From the NCBI GenBank assembly GCA_002633025.1, contig NMRB01000398.1:178428-242427 (forward strand): a stretch of DNA of 64,000 nt, written 5' to 3'. The translations under genes were made by a program, and so were the position numbers. The DNA comes from Notospermus geniculatus. Its lineage: Eukaryota; Nemertea; Pilidiophora; Heteronemertea; Lineidae. The notes below the pieces were generated by a model. The model was not told the DNA's origin, did no database searches, and worked only from the letters and a program-made list of their open reading frames with translations. Below, piece by piece: positions 46,128-59,100 of this stretch. The first letter of the stretch is position 1; each line of letters starts with the position of its first letter.

Positions 46128-47559
46128 GATGACACTTTTATTCTGCGGACTGGAAGAGAAATAAAAGGATGATTCAGTTGAAATAGATATAGGGAGCCTA
46201 CTGAAATTGTCTCAACAAATATCTCACTCGATGTTTCATTGTAACCCGATGGTAATGGGGCCCAAGGTGAAGCCTTATGGTACTCGCAGTTGAAAATCAG
46301 TGAATCCTGACAACTATGCCTACCAGCATAAATATATCACACCCCCAGGCTTCTAAATTCCCCCCAAAACGACGCCATTCGTTATACGGTGTCGGTGTCA
46401 CTCAAATTCCCCGTAATGAATGTCCCAAAATCATGGACAGGGGATTCTACACTCGTTCCCAAACATTGTATACAACTATTACAGTCCTAACTATAATCAC
46501 TGTTGTTCAGCAGAAAATAATTGTGATCGCTTATTTCTGAGGTTTTATCATTGATATTTTATCTTGACAAACACTCTAGCCTCCACTTTAAAAGTTTGAT
46601 GTTTGAGAATAAAGAATAAATCGAGAATTTATCAGAAATGTCACAGAAATGTCATAAACCTACCTGCCCATGCGCTGCTGCCCTCTTTCGAAAGAACCTC
46701 ACACTTAGCCAATCTCGCCCCGCGACCACACCTGCTCCTGGATTCGAGGTTGGTGACTTTCAAACTCGTCCCTAGAGACGAACGTATTCCTGGATTTGAG
46801 GTTGGTCACGTGCCTAGGAATCTTAGGATCCTGGATTTGGGTTGGTCTTGTCCCTAGGATCCTGGATTTGGGGTTGGATCATAGGATTCTGGATTTGGGG
46901 TTGGTCAGATCTCGTCCCTAGTGGAGGGTACTCTCCTGGATTCGAGGTCGGTCACACGTGAGGTGCCCTCTGGTGTCAAATTCTCACACTTTGCTAGATC
47001 CGAGCGCCACGAATGTTGAGGCGGCCAATACAAGAACTAGTCTAAAATGGCGTGTGATGATGAGTAGGAAGACAAATTCGTACTTTCCTGGCGTTTTGTC
47101 AGCAAATTTTGCATAATCTACATTTTTGATACTTTGTATGTGTTAATAAAATAGTCAAGATGATGGGTAGAATCGGTAATTTGTGTTGCGGACTTCGCCG
47201 GGAAGTTTGGCGCATCATTTTCTCGCGATAATATGGTGTCCATCGTTTATGATAGGCTAGGCCCCCTAGGCCTAGATTGATAGAGGGCGCCATCGTCGAT
47301 GTGAAAATTAGCCAAAAACAAAAACCCTACCAGTCCTGTTAACCATCTACCACCTTACACACTCCACCCCTTGTTAGCTTCCTGTTCAGAAGCGGAGGCC
47401 ATAGGCATCCCATGGGCACTTGCACATTTTTGAATTTTATGCCCGGTGCCCTTTCAGACACCCCTCCCCCATTCCCCGCTGTTATTCCTTTGACCTTCAT
47501 CATTTCAGGTTAGGCTATGTAATATTTGATGTGATTGGTCTTCGAGTCACCGAAGCAAG
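46128..47559. promoter_or_regulatory. Divergent FAAH2-SON intergenic region with degenerate tandem repeat
   Basis: 1.4 kb between the two start codons, so both promoters probably lie here. At 46736-46965 a unit like 'cctggattTgaggttggtc' with 'gtccctagg' recurs five to six times at irregular 35-50-base spacing. No TATA box is convincing for either gene. Confidence 0.5.
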
Positions 47560-50500
47560 ATGGGGCGAATCAAGTTGAAGCGATCATCCCATGGTACGTC
47601 TCCTGCAAGGGGAAGAGTTGATGAGCCAACTGAAGTGGAAGGTGCTTCCAATTCAAAACGCGAGGATCAATATTTTAAAGAAAAGAGCTCCGCGCATTCA
47701 TCTAAATATGGTCATCCAGCTACTAGTGAAGATAGGGGTAGGACAGAGGAAACAAAATCAAAATCAGAATCGTCAAAGTCCAAAAAGTCTCGCCATTCTC
47801 GATCGAGCCGTTCTCCAAAAGATGGTGAGAAGGAACGTCATAAATCGAAAAAGTCGAAAACAAAATCGCCCAGACGTGACCGCTCGAATAGTGGCGATGA
47901 TACTCCGGTTAAATCGAAGAAATCCAGGGTGACATCACCAAGGGGTAGGTCCCCGAGACTTTCTAGCCCTGAGGGAATGTCAAAGGGAGTATTGAAGGAT
48001 TCTACACAGGAAATGTCTCCTGAACCTGAGGGCACTTTGGAAAGGGAAAAGGAGGAGACACCTAGCTGTTCGCGGAGGTTGAAGGGTATGTCGTCAGCTA
48101 CGATGGAGACGATGTTCCGTGACTTTCTTACAAGTAAAATGAGTGAAATTGAGAAATTGGGAGACGATGAAGAAGTGGGTTCCGACAATGAAGATGGCGA
48201 TGAGAAATTTGCCGATATAAAAGAGGCAATTAAAGATGGAACAATATCGAATTATATCAATCAGAAAATGCAGCTGATTGATATGGAGTTTCAGAGAAAT
48301 CTTGCCAGAATTAAGGAAGAGTCGGATGATGAGTCCGGTGAAGTGGTGACTCCTGTTGAAGAAAGTGCTGAATCTGAGGAAGTGCAGCCTGAAGATCCCG
48401 CCGCCGAAGAATCAGAGGTTGAAAGAAACGATATTCCAGAGGCAGAACCTGAGGTGAAGGTCGAGTCGGACGTTCTGGAGAGCAAAAAGGAATCGCCAAA
48501 AAAGGATTCTAAAAAGGACTCAAAATCTAAGAAACATAAGCACAAGGATAAAGATAAGGATAAGGAAAAATCAAAAGATCACAAGAAACACAAGGAAAAG
48601 CATAAGGATAAGAACTCTAAAAGTAAGAAAAGTTCTCGACATGGGTCTGGAGAGAGGAGTCATTCCAGCAGACAGGATAGTCGTGATCCGGCAAGGCCAG
48701 TGCGTTCAGAAAAACGTTCGGATTATGTTGATCTCAGGGATAAGTTACGGGGCGGTGGGTCGTTTGGATATTACGGTCGTTCTCGTTCGTGGTCGAGGTC
48801 TCCATCGTGGACCAGTTTGGACTCGCGATCAAGATCGAGATCGTTGGAAAGAGGATCAAGATCCAAGGATACGAGAGGAAGATCAAGAGACTGGCCATCA
48901 CAATCAAGGGATAGGAGGTCAAGGTCACGAGAAAGGCGATCAAGGTCAAAAGAAAGGAAATCGAGGTCTAAGGACCACAAGTCCAAGAAAAAGGGGCACC
49001 ATGATCGGGATGGCAAGGATGAAAAGCGGGCAGGTTCTAAGGATAATGAGAAAAGTGGGTCAGGAGAAGATGAGGCAGTACTGGATACGTTTATCGAACG
49101 GAAAGAGTTGACGGTGAAGAAGACTGTCCATGATGAAGATGACGATGATGATTTTCTTCTGAAAAAACTCGGTGCATTGAAAAAGAAGGTAGCGAATCAG
49201 GGCGAAGGAGAAGCGGTTAAGGTTGCAGCGTCAAGTGTCATTATTGGTGGAATGAAGAAGTCTGGGCTTGTCAGGACTATCAAGAATGATAGTGGTGCCG
49301 CCGATGCCAGTGTTGATGATGAAAAAAGTGGGACAGAGAACTCGAATGAGGGGGCTGGCGACGCAGTACCGACAGTAAAGTCAGAAGTGGGTGAAATGAA
49401 GGACTCGAAAGCAGATGATAAAGTAGATGTAAAGAAGGGGGAACAGGCTGCTGCATCGAGTGGTGCCGATGCTGCAAGTGAGAAAACATCTGAGGATAAG
49501 ACAGAGAAAAAGAAATCGTTTACTTTCGTGGGTTTGAAGAAAAGCGCTGGAGATGATGGTGGTAATGTCGCCAGTCAGGTGGAGAAGGTTGATGATGGTG
49601 CAAAGGAGAAAAAAGGCCTACCAAAACTTGGCATTAAGATCTCCAAGACGAGTTCCGAACTGATTTCATCTGGCCTAACGTTTGATAACAAGAGGAACAG
49701 AATTATTGAAGAAGGTGAGTTTGCTGCTGTTTATTTATACATCCTGACTTTGTGCCATCAAGGATAGAAGTTGTTGATTGAAGTGTTTGACTGAAATGGG
49801 AAGGAAACTGACTGTGGTCAAAATCTGGCACAGGAATATTTGCCCTGTCCTATAACATGTAATGTTTATTGGGAATACCGATAGCTGTACCGGTGGTTAG
49901 TTGGTTGTTTTAGTGACAAAACTTGCTCAAGTAACTTGTGATTTCGTCTTTTTATTGCAGGAGAAGTGCTAGATTCTGATGACGAAGAAAAATCCAACAA
50001 AGGCGAGTCGAGTTCATTTTCGGACAGTCTCGATACCGATAGCAGTGATGGAGAAATAAAGTCAGAGTCGGAAGCTGGGAAAGAAGGGAAGAAGAAAAAG
50101 AAAGAAAAGAAGAAGAAGAAAGACAAAAAGAAGAAGCATAAGAAGAGCAAAGACAAGGAGAAAGAAAAGAGCAGCTCCAAGAGAAAATCAGCCCATAGAT
50201 CTAGGTATGTTGAAAAAATGTATTGATCTTCTGAATTTTGCAGTCGTGGTATGTAAAGGTGGACTTGGTTTGCTGAATTTTATGTATGATGTGTTTAGCT
50301 CTCTGCACAATATTGGCCAATTTGGTAGAAAGAAATCAAGTTCCTTGGACAGAAGCCCGTGCCAACAAAAAGTACCACTTTCTCTGTTACTTAATGAATC
50401 ATGGCAAAAATAAAGAAAAGGAGTCAAACATACTGGTATTAATTCCTCCTTGTTTCAGATCTCGGTCTCCAAAAAGATTCCGTAGAGACGCCAATGGAAT

Positions 50501-53500
50501 ATGGTCAACGCGAGAGAGATTCCGTCGCTCCTATTCTCGATCTCCTGACCGCCATTATGACGACGATAGACGAGGGGGTAGAGACTACCGAAATTACTCT
50601 TACAGACAACCCTACATGGATAGATTTGCTTCAAGAAAGTAAGCGTCTTCAGATTTAGAAACCCAACAATGGTGAATTGACCTCTCTCATGGAGAGGCGC
50701 CTTCAATAGTTGATAAAACAAGATCATAATTTGTTTCTTCAGGCCTCGACCATTCCGCTATTACCATGACCGTTACCGACATTCACGATCAAGATCAAGA
50801 TCTCGATCTAAGTCACCTGGTATTGAAATTGACAAGGAAAGGCTTAGAGAAATAGCAATGTGAGTATAAAGGATTTCTAATCTAAGTTCAGTGTGAGAAG
50901 TGGTGGTGATTTATTACGGTACTCATAAGCATCTTGTCTTTGTAAAGATAGGGGCAGGGAAATGGAGCAGTCCAGTGCCCGTGATGGGACCAAATTGTCC
51001 ACAAAAAGTTCCCCCAAATTCTTCACTCTAATGTTTCTCTCACTATTGTCAACAATTCTTATCTGTTTAGTACCAAAGCACTGGCTGCAATGAAGTCTGG
51101 TCAGGGTCCTGCATTAAATTTGAACGCTCACGAGTTGGCTCGCGTCCGAGCAGGAGGAAAATCGGTGGATGAACTCACTGGTAAGTCCATTTTGCGTTGT
51201 CGATTTGGAAAGACGGTTGATGGATCTCACTTGTCTACGCTGTATATCACATTACACCTTCGATGGCAGAGATTTTTACCTTCATCCATTTGCACAAACC
51301 TCTGCTATTGGAGGATACCTTATTGCGGTTGTATGGTAACTGAAAATTTTCATCCCCTGCAGATTTCTGTAAGAAAATGGCCAAAAAAGAAGGCGAAGGT
51401 TCCAGTGATGAATCCCCAACACAGTTTCCGCACGATTCAGATGAAGAAGGCCCATTCATGCATCACCCCTTCAAAGTCCGGGACGCTGGGCCAATCATGA
51501 TGAACATCAAGGTAGGATATCCTTTTTTTGACAAGTTAAGTTTGTGATCAGTTTTCATCAATGACCTAATTACCAGTGCCAGTACCTAGCCGTTTCCGTA
51601 CCAAGGTCAATATTGTCGCAAATGATGAAAAAGTTGAATGGCACATGAAACATGCATAGGAAGTCATTGGAAAGCTCTCAGTGAGTGCTTTCCAATGAAT
51701 ACCAATGTAGTAGGGTTTCTGCAAGGTTAGATTTGTGATTGGTTCATTGGTTGTAATAAAATTGCCTCATGTGGTTAAAAAAAGTTGATGAGTTGTGCTC
51801 TACTGCAATCCCTCTTACATTCTGGTAAATCGACCATACCTTCCTTGTTCTTCTCCTTCAGAATGCCAAACAGTTACCCATTCTGTCAGCGTCAGAAAAA
51901 GCAGCTCAGTCGGGACCATTGCGTATACAGTACCCAGTATCTAGTGGATCTCAACACCGAGCCAAGGAGTCGGAGTGGGTGCCTGTAGAAAAGACAACTG
52001 CAGCTGCCAGTACAACCACGACAACAACCGTTGCAGTCGTACAAAAAACCGTGACGACGAACACTACAACACCATCTACCACTCCTAGTTCTGGTACAAT
52101 GACGACTGCCGCCGGGGCTGCTTCTGCCATTGCGGCAGCTTCAACAACAACAACAGCAGCAAATCCTGATACTGTTTTTAAAGAGCCTCCAGCTGAGGTG
52201 AAGGTAAGTCGTGGTTGATTTGAATGTTGCTCAGTGAGAGCTTTCCAACGGACTCTTACGTGATAGGGTTTAGGTACTTTTCAGACATTTTCCACACATT
52301 TTCAAATTTGTCATGGAATGTCCCTTGGCAATTCTTTGTTTCTTGTCATAATAATATCTCATTTGATTCAGAACCTGAACATCAGCGCCCTGGTGTCGGA
52401 GAGACTCACTGCAATGAAGAAGCTCTCAGCAAACCCCAATGATGTGGAAGCTATGGGAACGATCTTTAAAGCCAACCAGAAGGTATGGAGGCGTTGAAAA
52501 TTCTAGAACTGGACATTGCATTGATTGGATCCTAATTGACAGGATAATTGATTGACACCGCTTCATGTAAATCTTTAGCTATGACTTATTTCGCTCTCTT
52601 CATTCCCATAGGTTCAAGCCTGGGCCGAGTCCAAGCATCTACCAGGACAATTCAGTGGATCAACAGGGGCTAATATAATGACACAACAAGAATTAGCTGG
52701 AGCTAAACACCTGCAGGCCTGGGCAAAGAAGGTAAATGAACTTTACTGTGGACTTTTCCTTCTCTGTGGCATCTACTGTGTGTTCAGTTGACTACATATT
52801 GATATCCAGGCTAGAAAGCACAACTGCATGCTGGATGGATGGCACACGAGTAAAAACTAGGTACGGTATTTCTAAATGCCATAGGGTTTTCTCAAGTTCT
52901 TTGTTTCGTTTTCTGGTCAACCGGTTTGAAAAATGCACTCCTGAATAGAGAAACTCGTAACGTCATCATTAATCACTCATTTCAAGGGAATGTTGAATTT
53001 GGCATGGACTTTTCCAAGCATATTTTACTTTTGTATAAGATATTTTCCTTCATGGAGATGAACTCAATCCATGAAATTGCTCAAAATATGAGACTTGGGA
53101 GTTAAATAAAATTTCCATGTCATTTTGATTTCTTGTACATAAATTCCTTTCAAATTTAATTCGCAACCTTCCTTTCAACATCCATCTGTTCAAACTTTCT
53201 TTCCGTTATAACAACATTTTGGTGTCTAGATCAACTTTTTAAAACCAATATGTAGCTTTTTGAACACACATGAAGGTACCACGTATTGTTGTATACATTC
53301 CGCAATATTTTCAGGTTACGAAATGCCCAACTCTCATTGACGCATCGCCGGAGATCAACACATTTGCGATGGCAGCTTTACATGTGAATGCATTCCCCTA
53401 TTACATAACGTAGTAGCTGACGGAATGCATTGCATTGCTGGAATCATGGAGGATTTTTCATGACCTCTGTTGGCCGTGAATTTATCCTTGATGATATCAG

Positions 53501-55737
53501 GAATGCACAGTTTCAGTTCCAGAACGTACTTCAATTAGACTTGGTGACAGTTCGTCAAGCTGAGCTAGGTCTATTTGAAGTACGCCCAGTTACAGTCACC
53601 AGTCAGTTCGCAAAGATGTGCCCCTTATCCCTACCCAAGTGCATGTCTGTTAGTGTTAGGACATGGCATCCCTGTTCATATTATATATCCCCATCCACAA
53701 AGCACATCTTAGCAACTTGAGCTGGATCAGCTTAAAATTCCGATTCCTGCAGCATAATTTCAGTTTTATTCAAAGTTTCCCAATTTTGTCAAATATAGAA
53801 ATTTGTAACTTGAAAGGTGCCCCTGATAGCCATCACATAGAGATTCACTGGAAAGCTCTGAGTGAGCACTTTCCAATGAGTACCTACGTGGCAGGGTTTC
53901 TGAACATTCAAGATGTGGCAGCTTTATTTCCTAAAAGATGACCCTGATTTTCAGGGGGTAGGGTGGGTGAATTTGCCTCTGCATCCCTTTCGTCCATGGG
54001 TATACTTTGAATACAAACTGAAAGCTTGTTGCAGGCCATAATCTCTAGTGAATCGATTATGAAGTACAGGGCTCGTGTACGCGAGGATCACGCAGCGGCA
54101 GGATAAGGCTGCAAGGCCTAGGGGGTGCCACCACTGTTGGTAAGTGCCTGTCACAGGGGTCATCCATCTAGTACACCGCCTCCCACCCCTAGGGGATGTT
54201 GGTGTGCAGTGGATCACCCTGTGATGGGACCGTAAAGGAATTTCCTGTGCTTTTTTTAATGTGTTAAAATTTATCTTTGTACCCCTCTCTTAAAAAATCA
54301 CAGAAATATTCTCTTTCAGTGCATTTATTGTTTTCGCATTCCAGTATCAGGTTTGTGAATGATGACCGACAGATCAGTTGCTGTAGTCTTTCACCGTCCC
54401 CGGGATGGATACAGTTCATCACCTCCCTTATCTTCTCCTCGCCCCGTTTGGCCTTGGGTTCAGTTCTATTTTTAGAACATCCTAACTTAAGATTGTCCAG
54501 CCCGATGAATCAGGTTTCATCTTCAGCTGTGCATTCTCTCAACTTTACAGATGAATATTTTTTGTTCATTTTATGTTGCTCCTATGCATTTAATTAATTG
54601 ATATACATGAACTATACACAAAGAACTATACACAAAAATGTGTGGTAGTCTAGGAAAACCCATTGGAAGTCACTGAATGATCAACAAGGGTTGTCAGATT
54701 GCCTCTGCATTGATCTGCTACTGTTTACGTATTACGTTGTACATTTCAACTATTGAAATGTGCGGGTTCACAAGGCCATTAACATTTTCCTGAAACGCGA
54801 CATGCGACGGGTTTTCCTACACCGCCTCACAAATATCTCTCCCAATTTCTTCTGATTTTGTCCCTGAACAGTTCCACTACGGGTACATCAGTTTCCCCCC
54901 TAGCATCTCCTGAATTAATCATTCAGTAAAAAGAACCAGTGGTGTGTGATAATGTGTGGAGTGAGTGCTAAGAATCACTGAACTCAGGATGGCCCTTGCC
55001 GTGCTATTTTGACCGGTATCATGTGAGCTGACAGGCTCGGCAGTGCAGTTGTGCACAAGAGCCTATAGAAACGGCAAACGGCACAGGAAATTGCTGTAGA
55101 GGGAAAAGGCTTTCACACATGTAATGCTCAGTAGGCCCTCAGATTCAACTCAATGAGAGATTAGATCTTAATGTTTGCCTCAGTTCTGAGCTATGAAGTG
55201 GAACTGGAGTGGATACCATCTGACAGTAGATCAAAGATGCCTACACAGATTTCAACTTCTGTGAATGCCAAAAATGACCGAAAAATCCCATTTTGATGAC
55301 TTGTGGACTTGAGACTGATTGCAACTTTTGTTTCTCTCGAAATCAGGATCAGTTTGATAGGGCTGAACCAGTGAAGGGAGGAATCGGAATGTTCCTGCTG
55401 CAGAAGATGGGCTGGAAACAAGGGGAAGGCCTCGGCAAGAATAATGAGGGAACGCTTGAGCCCCTTAATATGGAAATCAAGTTGGATAGGAAAGGTAATA
55501 AATGTGACTTATTTAGTCGTATTCTCAGATACCAGTTTCAAAGGTGTTGATTCGGCTCTGTGTAAGGCTGATTGAGTCCTTCCAGGAAACTTGCAGTAAA
55601 ATCATCAATGTAGGGTTACGTGTAGTTATGCTGGGCTGCAGTTTGTTCATATATTTTTTTCAGGTTTAACCTCCAATANCTATATCAAAATTACTCTTGG
55701 CCTCTTGTTGAGCATTATGTACAAATGGAAGTATTAA
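47560..55737 (+). CDS. SON: SON-like splicing cofactor (RS domain, G-patch), dsRNA-binding domain not found
   Basis: SON is a nuclear-speckle protein that supports splicing of weak-site introns. Exons, GT/AG and in phase: 47560-49714, 49961-50204, 50459-50638, 50743-50859, 51071-51180, 51363-51511, 51862-52203, 52372-52482, 52612-52731, 55347-55494, 55664-55737; 1249 residues. The first exon encodes a charged, Lys/Glu/Ser-rich region with an RS domain at about residues 403-473 (RSRSRERRSRSKERKSRSK). Conserved SON blocks follow: FMHHPFKV, YPVSSGSQHR..ESEWVPVEK, LPGQFSGSTG, AWAKKDQFDRAEPVKGG, then G-patch LLQKMGWKQGEGLGKNNEG to DRKG. Vertebrate SON continues into a dsRBD here; this model instead adds about 24 unrelated residues and stops at 55735, with AATAAA at 55799. 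One N lies in the last exon. Confidence 0.93.
52732..55346 (+). other. Long SON intron 9 (2.6 kb)
   Basis: No further exon is needed here: flanking exons join AWAKK to DQFDR exactly as in vertebrate SON. 'ggaaagctctgagtgagcac' at about 53848 recurs in variant form at 51660-51700 and 52230, a small dispersed repeat within SON introns. Confidence 0.5.
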
Positions 55738-55798
55738 GGCACTCTCCAAAGTTCTGATTGTGTTAAACCTTTAAGTTGACTCTAAGCCAATAGGAAGC

Positions 55799-55804
55799 AA
55801 TAAA
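55799..55804 (+). terminator. Candidate SON polyadenylation signal AATAAA
   Basis: 62 bases after the proposed stop codon, 350 bases before the convergent CEP85 stop. Supports SON ending here, without proving it. Confidence 0.5.
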
Positions 55805-56155
55805 AAAGATACAAAAAGTGTTTCATAAAAAAATATGCCATGGCGTGATGGTCTTTCATTAAAAAAAAATACCATGGCATGCTGGTATCTTAATACAAAT
55901 AGCATTACCGGTATGCCAGGTCATGTATATCTCAGGAGAAGACAACTGCAATGGCTTGTTTCCACTACAGCGATTTTTGTGGAGGGGGATTTTGCAGGGA
56001 ACTGCACCTCCTCTTCGTAAATTCTCAAAAACCTTTAATGATCCAAATTGGACAACATATTCATTCGATACACCCAGCCAAGGTGTTGAGGTTTTCGAAT
56101 GAACTGAGCGGTTAGGAATTTATAGATGCATTGGATATACATGTACTTTGGTCAT

Positions 56156-59100
56156 TTATGATGTTGTACAGTTAAAGTTGTCTCCCATATCCTCTGCATA
56201 TTTGTTAGAAATCAGCTCCCTCATTTTATCAATCTCCTTCCGTAAATCACGAACTTGTGACAATTTCTTCTTCAGGGCTGGCACGTCATTGGCGTCTGCC
56301 TCCTCCTCTTCAGCTTCGGCCACAGATGGCGCTGAAAAGTGATTTGTAGCGTGAGCATCATTGTGAACATCCAAAAGCAAAAATGCGGAAAAACTCATTA
56401 GGATAACTGGTACTTCAAAATAAAACCCTTACTTCTGACTCCAAGTAGCACTGATATATTGGGATCTTGTCCTTGTGATCTTTCTACACAGATCTCAATC
56501 AAAGACTGAAGCTCGGAGATACTCGTGTTCATTTCTCGCATCAATTTCCTTTGTATCTTCTGCTGATCTGAAGAGAGCAGACGATCGAGTTCCTTAGCCT
56601 TGTCTTGTAGAATCATGTTTTTCTCCATCAGATCTTGGTTCTGTCTGCCAAGCTGAAGAGAAGAATGGTGATAAAGTTTGGTCAAGGGGTTTGGCAAGGG
56701 CCAAGGGTGAATCTTTCATCAAAAGGGGCCAAAATAGGGCCACTCATTACAATTCTGAAGAAATCTGTGAAGTAGGTCAATCCTGATGTCAAGGGTTGGC
56801 GGTACTCTCAAGCACCGATGCTGGCGTGGCTAGGCTCTGATACCCCACACTCAGAGAGTTGTGCATACCATGACTGTTTCACAATGAAAGTAGCTTTCAT
56901 CTCATTTGCAACAGATAACGACAACATTGTTGAGATTTGACTCACCTCTTTGACAGATATTCTGATTTTCTTGAGCTGGTCATCCTTGTTGTCCATCTCC
57001 TCCTTCAGGGCCATGACCATCGATTCATCCTGACTTATCTGTTCCTCTAGTTGTCTCACTCGCAGCTGTTGCTTTGCCTCCATCTGTTGGTACTTCTTGT
57101 GACGAGTTTCCAACATCTGAAATGAGAAATGAGACAGTTGAAATGAGACCAGGCATCGAGTATAGGCAGCAAGATTCAATAAACTTGGTACAGTAGAACC
57201 TCTCTCTGCTGGCAGATGAGGGCTAGGTTCCTCAAACATTAATCCTGAGCTAAAGGTAACGAATATAGCAAAGCGTTTGAGTCACACCAAAGCAGAGCCC
57301 CAGAACAGATACAGTCACTGCAGTGTTTTACCTTTTTAGCTTTTTCAAAATCCGATTTCAACTTCTGGTTCTCCCATCGAAGGTCGTCGATATCGGAGAT
57401 TTCATCATGATCAGGTTTTCCTTGTTTCTCGGGCTGTTTCAATCTCTCCAACTCAAGTTTGAAGCCGTCAATCTAAAATGGACAAAAAAGCCAATTCCCA
57501 ATCATGAAAAACACAACGATACCAAGAATCTAAACAATATTGACTCCAACTTAGGTGCTATCTTCATAAACATCTGTTACCTTAGCATTAAGATCCTCCT
57601 CTTTCTTCTCAAGACATTGAATGCGATTATCTTTCGTCTTAAGCACAGCTTGGGCATCATGTAATGAGAGTTCGAGCTCCGATATTCGACTTTTGAAGAT
57701 TTCTTCATTTCCTTTTAGTGTTTTCAAGTACAGAGGGTTAAGGAAAAGGGACACAGCAGAATGATAAGGGCTGTCAGAGTGGTGCAGTGGAAACATCAAC
57801 GCCTGTCAGCTCTGAGGTTCTGGGTTCGACCCCCGGTCAGCCCCGCTCTCCATGGAGAGACAGCAACTCTCTGACAGCGCAGGTTTCCGCCAGGCACTCC
57901 AGTTTCTCTGACTGTACATCAAATTTGGCCCAAGTTGTCTACAGAATTAATACCAGTAATGCCGTATTCGACGCTCAGGTCATGATTCAATATTTAAGTT
58001 ATATAGCATGGATAAAGAACACAGATCAAAATCTGGATTTGGTGAAATCAAACCATTCATTTTTCCAGCATACGACGACATAAAAAGGATATTTCCTGAT
58101 TCTTGCTGCTATAGTCATCACGCGTGGGCAGATCAGACACATATCTCTCTAAACCACTTAATTTTTCCTTTTTGACCTTGTAGTCATCCATTAATTCTTC
58201 ATGTTTCTCTTTCCATTCCATCACCTGTTTTTCCTTATTTTTCACCTCTTTCTTTAAGTTCTCCACCTCATCTTTCGTGAAGTGTTTCTTGTCCTTTAGC
58301 TCCTCGTTCAGTTGCTGGACTTCGTATTCAACACTCCTGTGACAGAAAAGTCAAGAAAATTAAGATTCCAAATAGGTACCAGTACATGTACCGGTATGTA
58401 CATTCATTCCAATGACATAGGAAATACAGTGGAACCTCTGTTAGCCCCCTGAGCAAAAAGGGACAAAACAAACCTTTCCTCTAAATTTAAAAGGTCATTT
58501 CCCCTCTTCAAGCCAAGTTATTGTGGTGTCAGATGTGGGGAAAATGAATCTGAGAGGATGTAAATTTTCCCCCAGACCCCCTCCGGCTTCGCTCTCTAGA
58601 CTCAGTAAAATTTTGCCCCCCTAGGCCATAATTAGCAAGCTACGCCCCTGATTAAGGACACCAAAGTTCAGTAACAAACTGATCACTTCTATTCATTTTG
58701 ACCTCTGTAATCAGGACACCTCTCAATTAAGGACACCACCTTCGAGTCCCAAAGGTGTCCTTAGTAGGATGTTCTACTGTAATTACAAATGCTTACCCAA
58801 GTTTCTGCTGCAATTGCTCAATAAGATTATCTTTTAACGTCAATGTCGCTTCCAGCTGGGCTCTATTTGAATCCTTCTCAAACTGGAACTCCTGTAGTTT
58901 CATATTCAGCATCTCCGTGTTGCCGCGATTTCCAAGAGATAACGCCAGCTTTACGTGTTCTTCATTCTCTTTTAGCCTCACTTCCATATCCTGCATCTTT
59001 CCCTTCATCCTGTTGGTGTGGCAAGAAAAAAAAATGGTACACATTATTTGCACCAATCCGAGGCACTTGATTTCTTAGACAACTGAATGAAGCTGAAAAA

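Noticed and set aside
48290-49490. Long open frames on the minus strand and in other plus frames within SON exon 1
   Set aside because: They are shadows of the Lys/Ser/Glu-rich SON coding sequence; low-complexity codon use leaves alternative frames open.
57768-57844. Functional tRNA-Asp gene
   Set aside because: Boxes A and B and the acceptor stem are present, but the anticodon stem does not pair.
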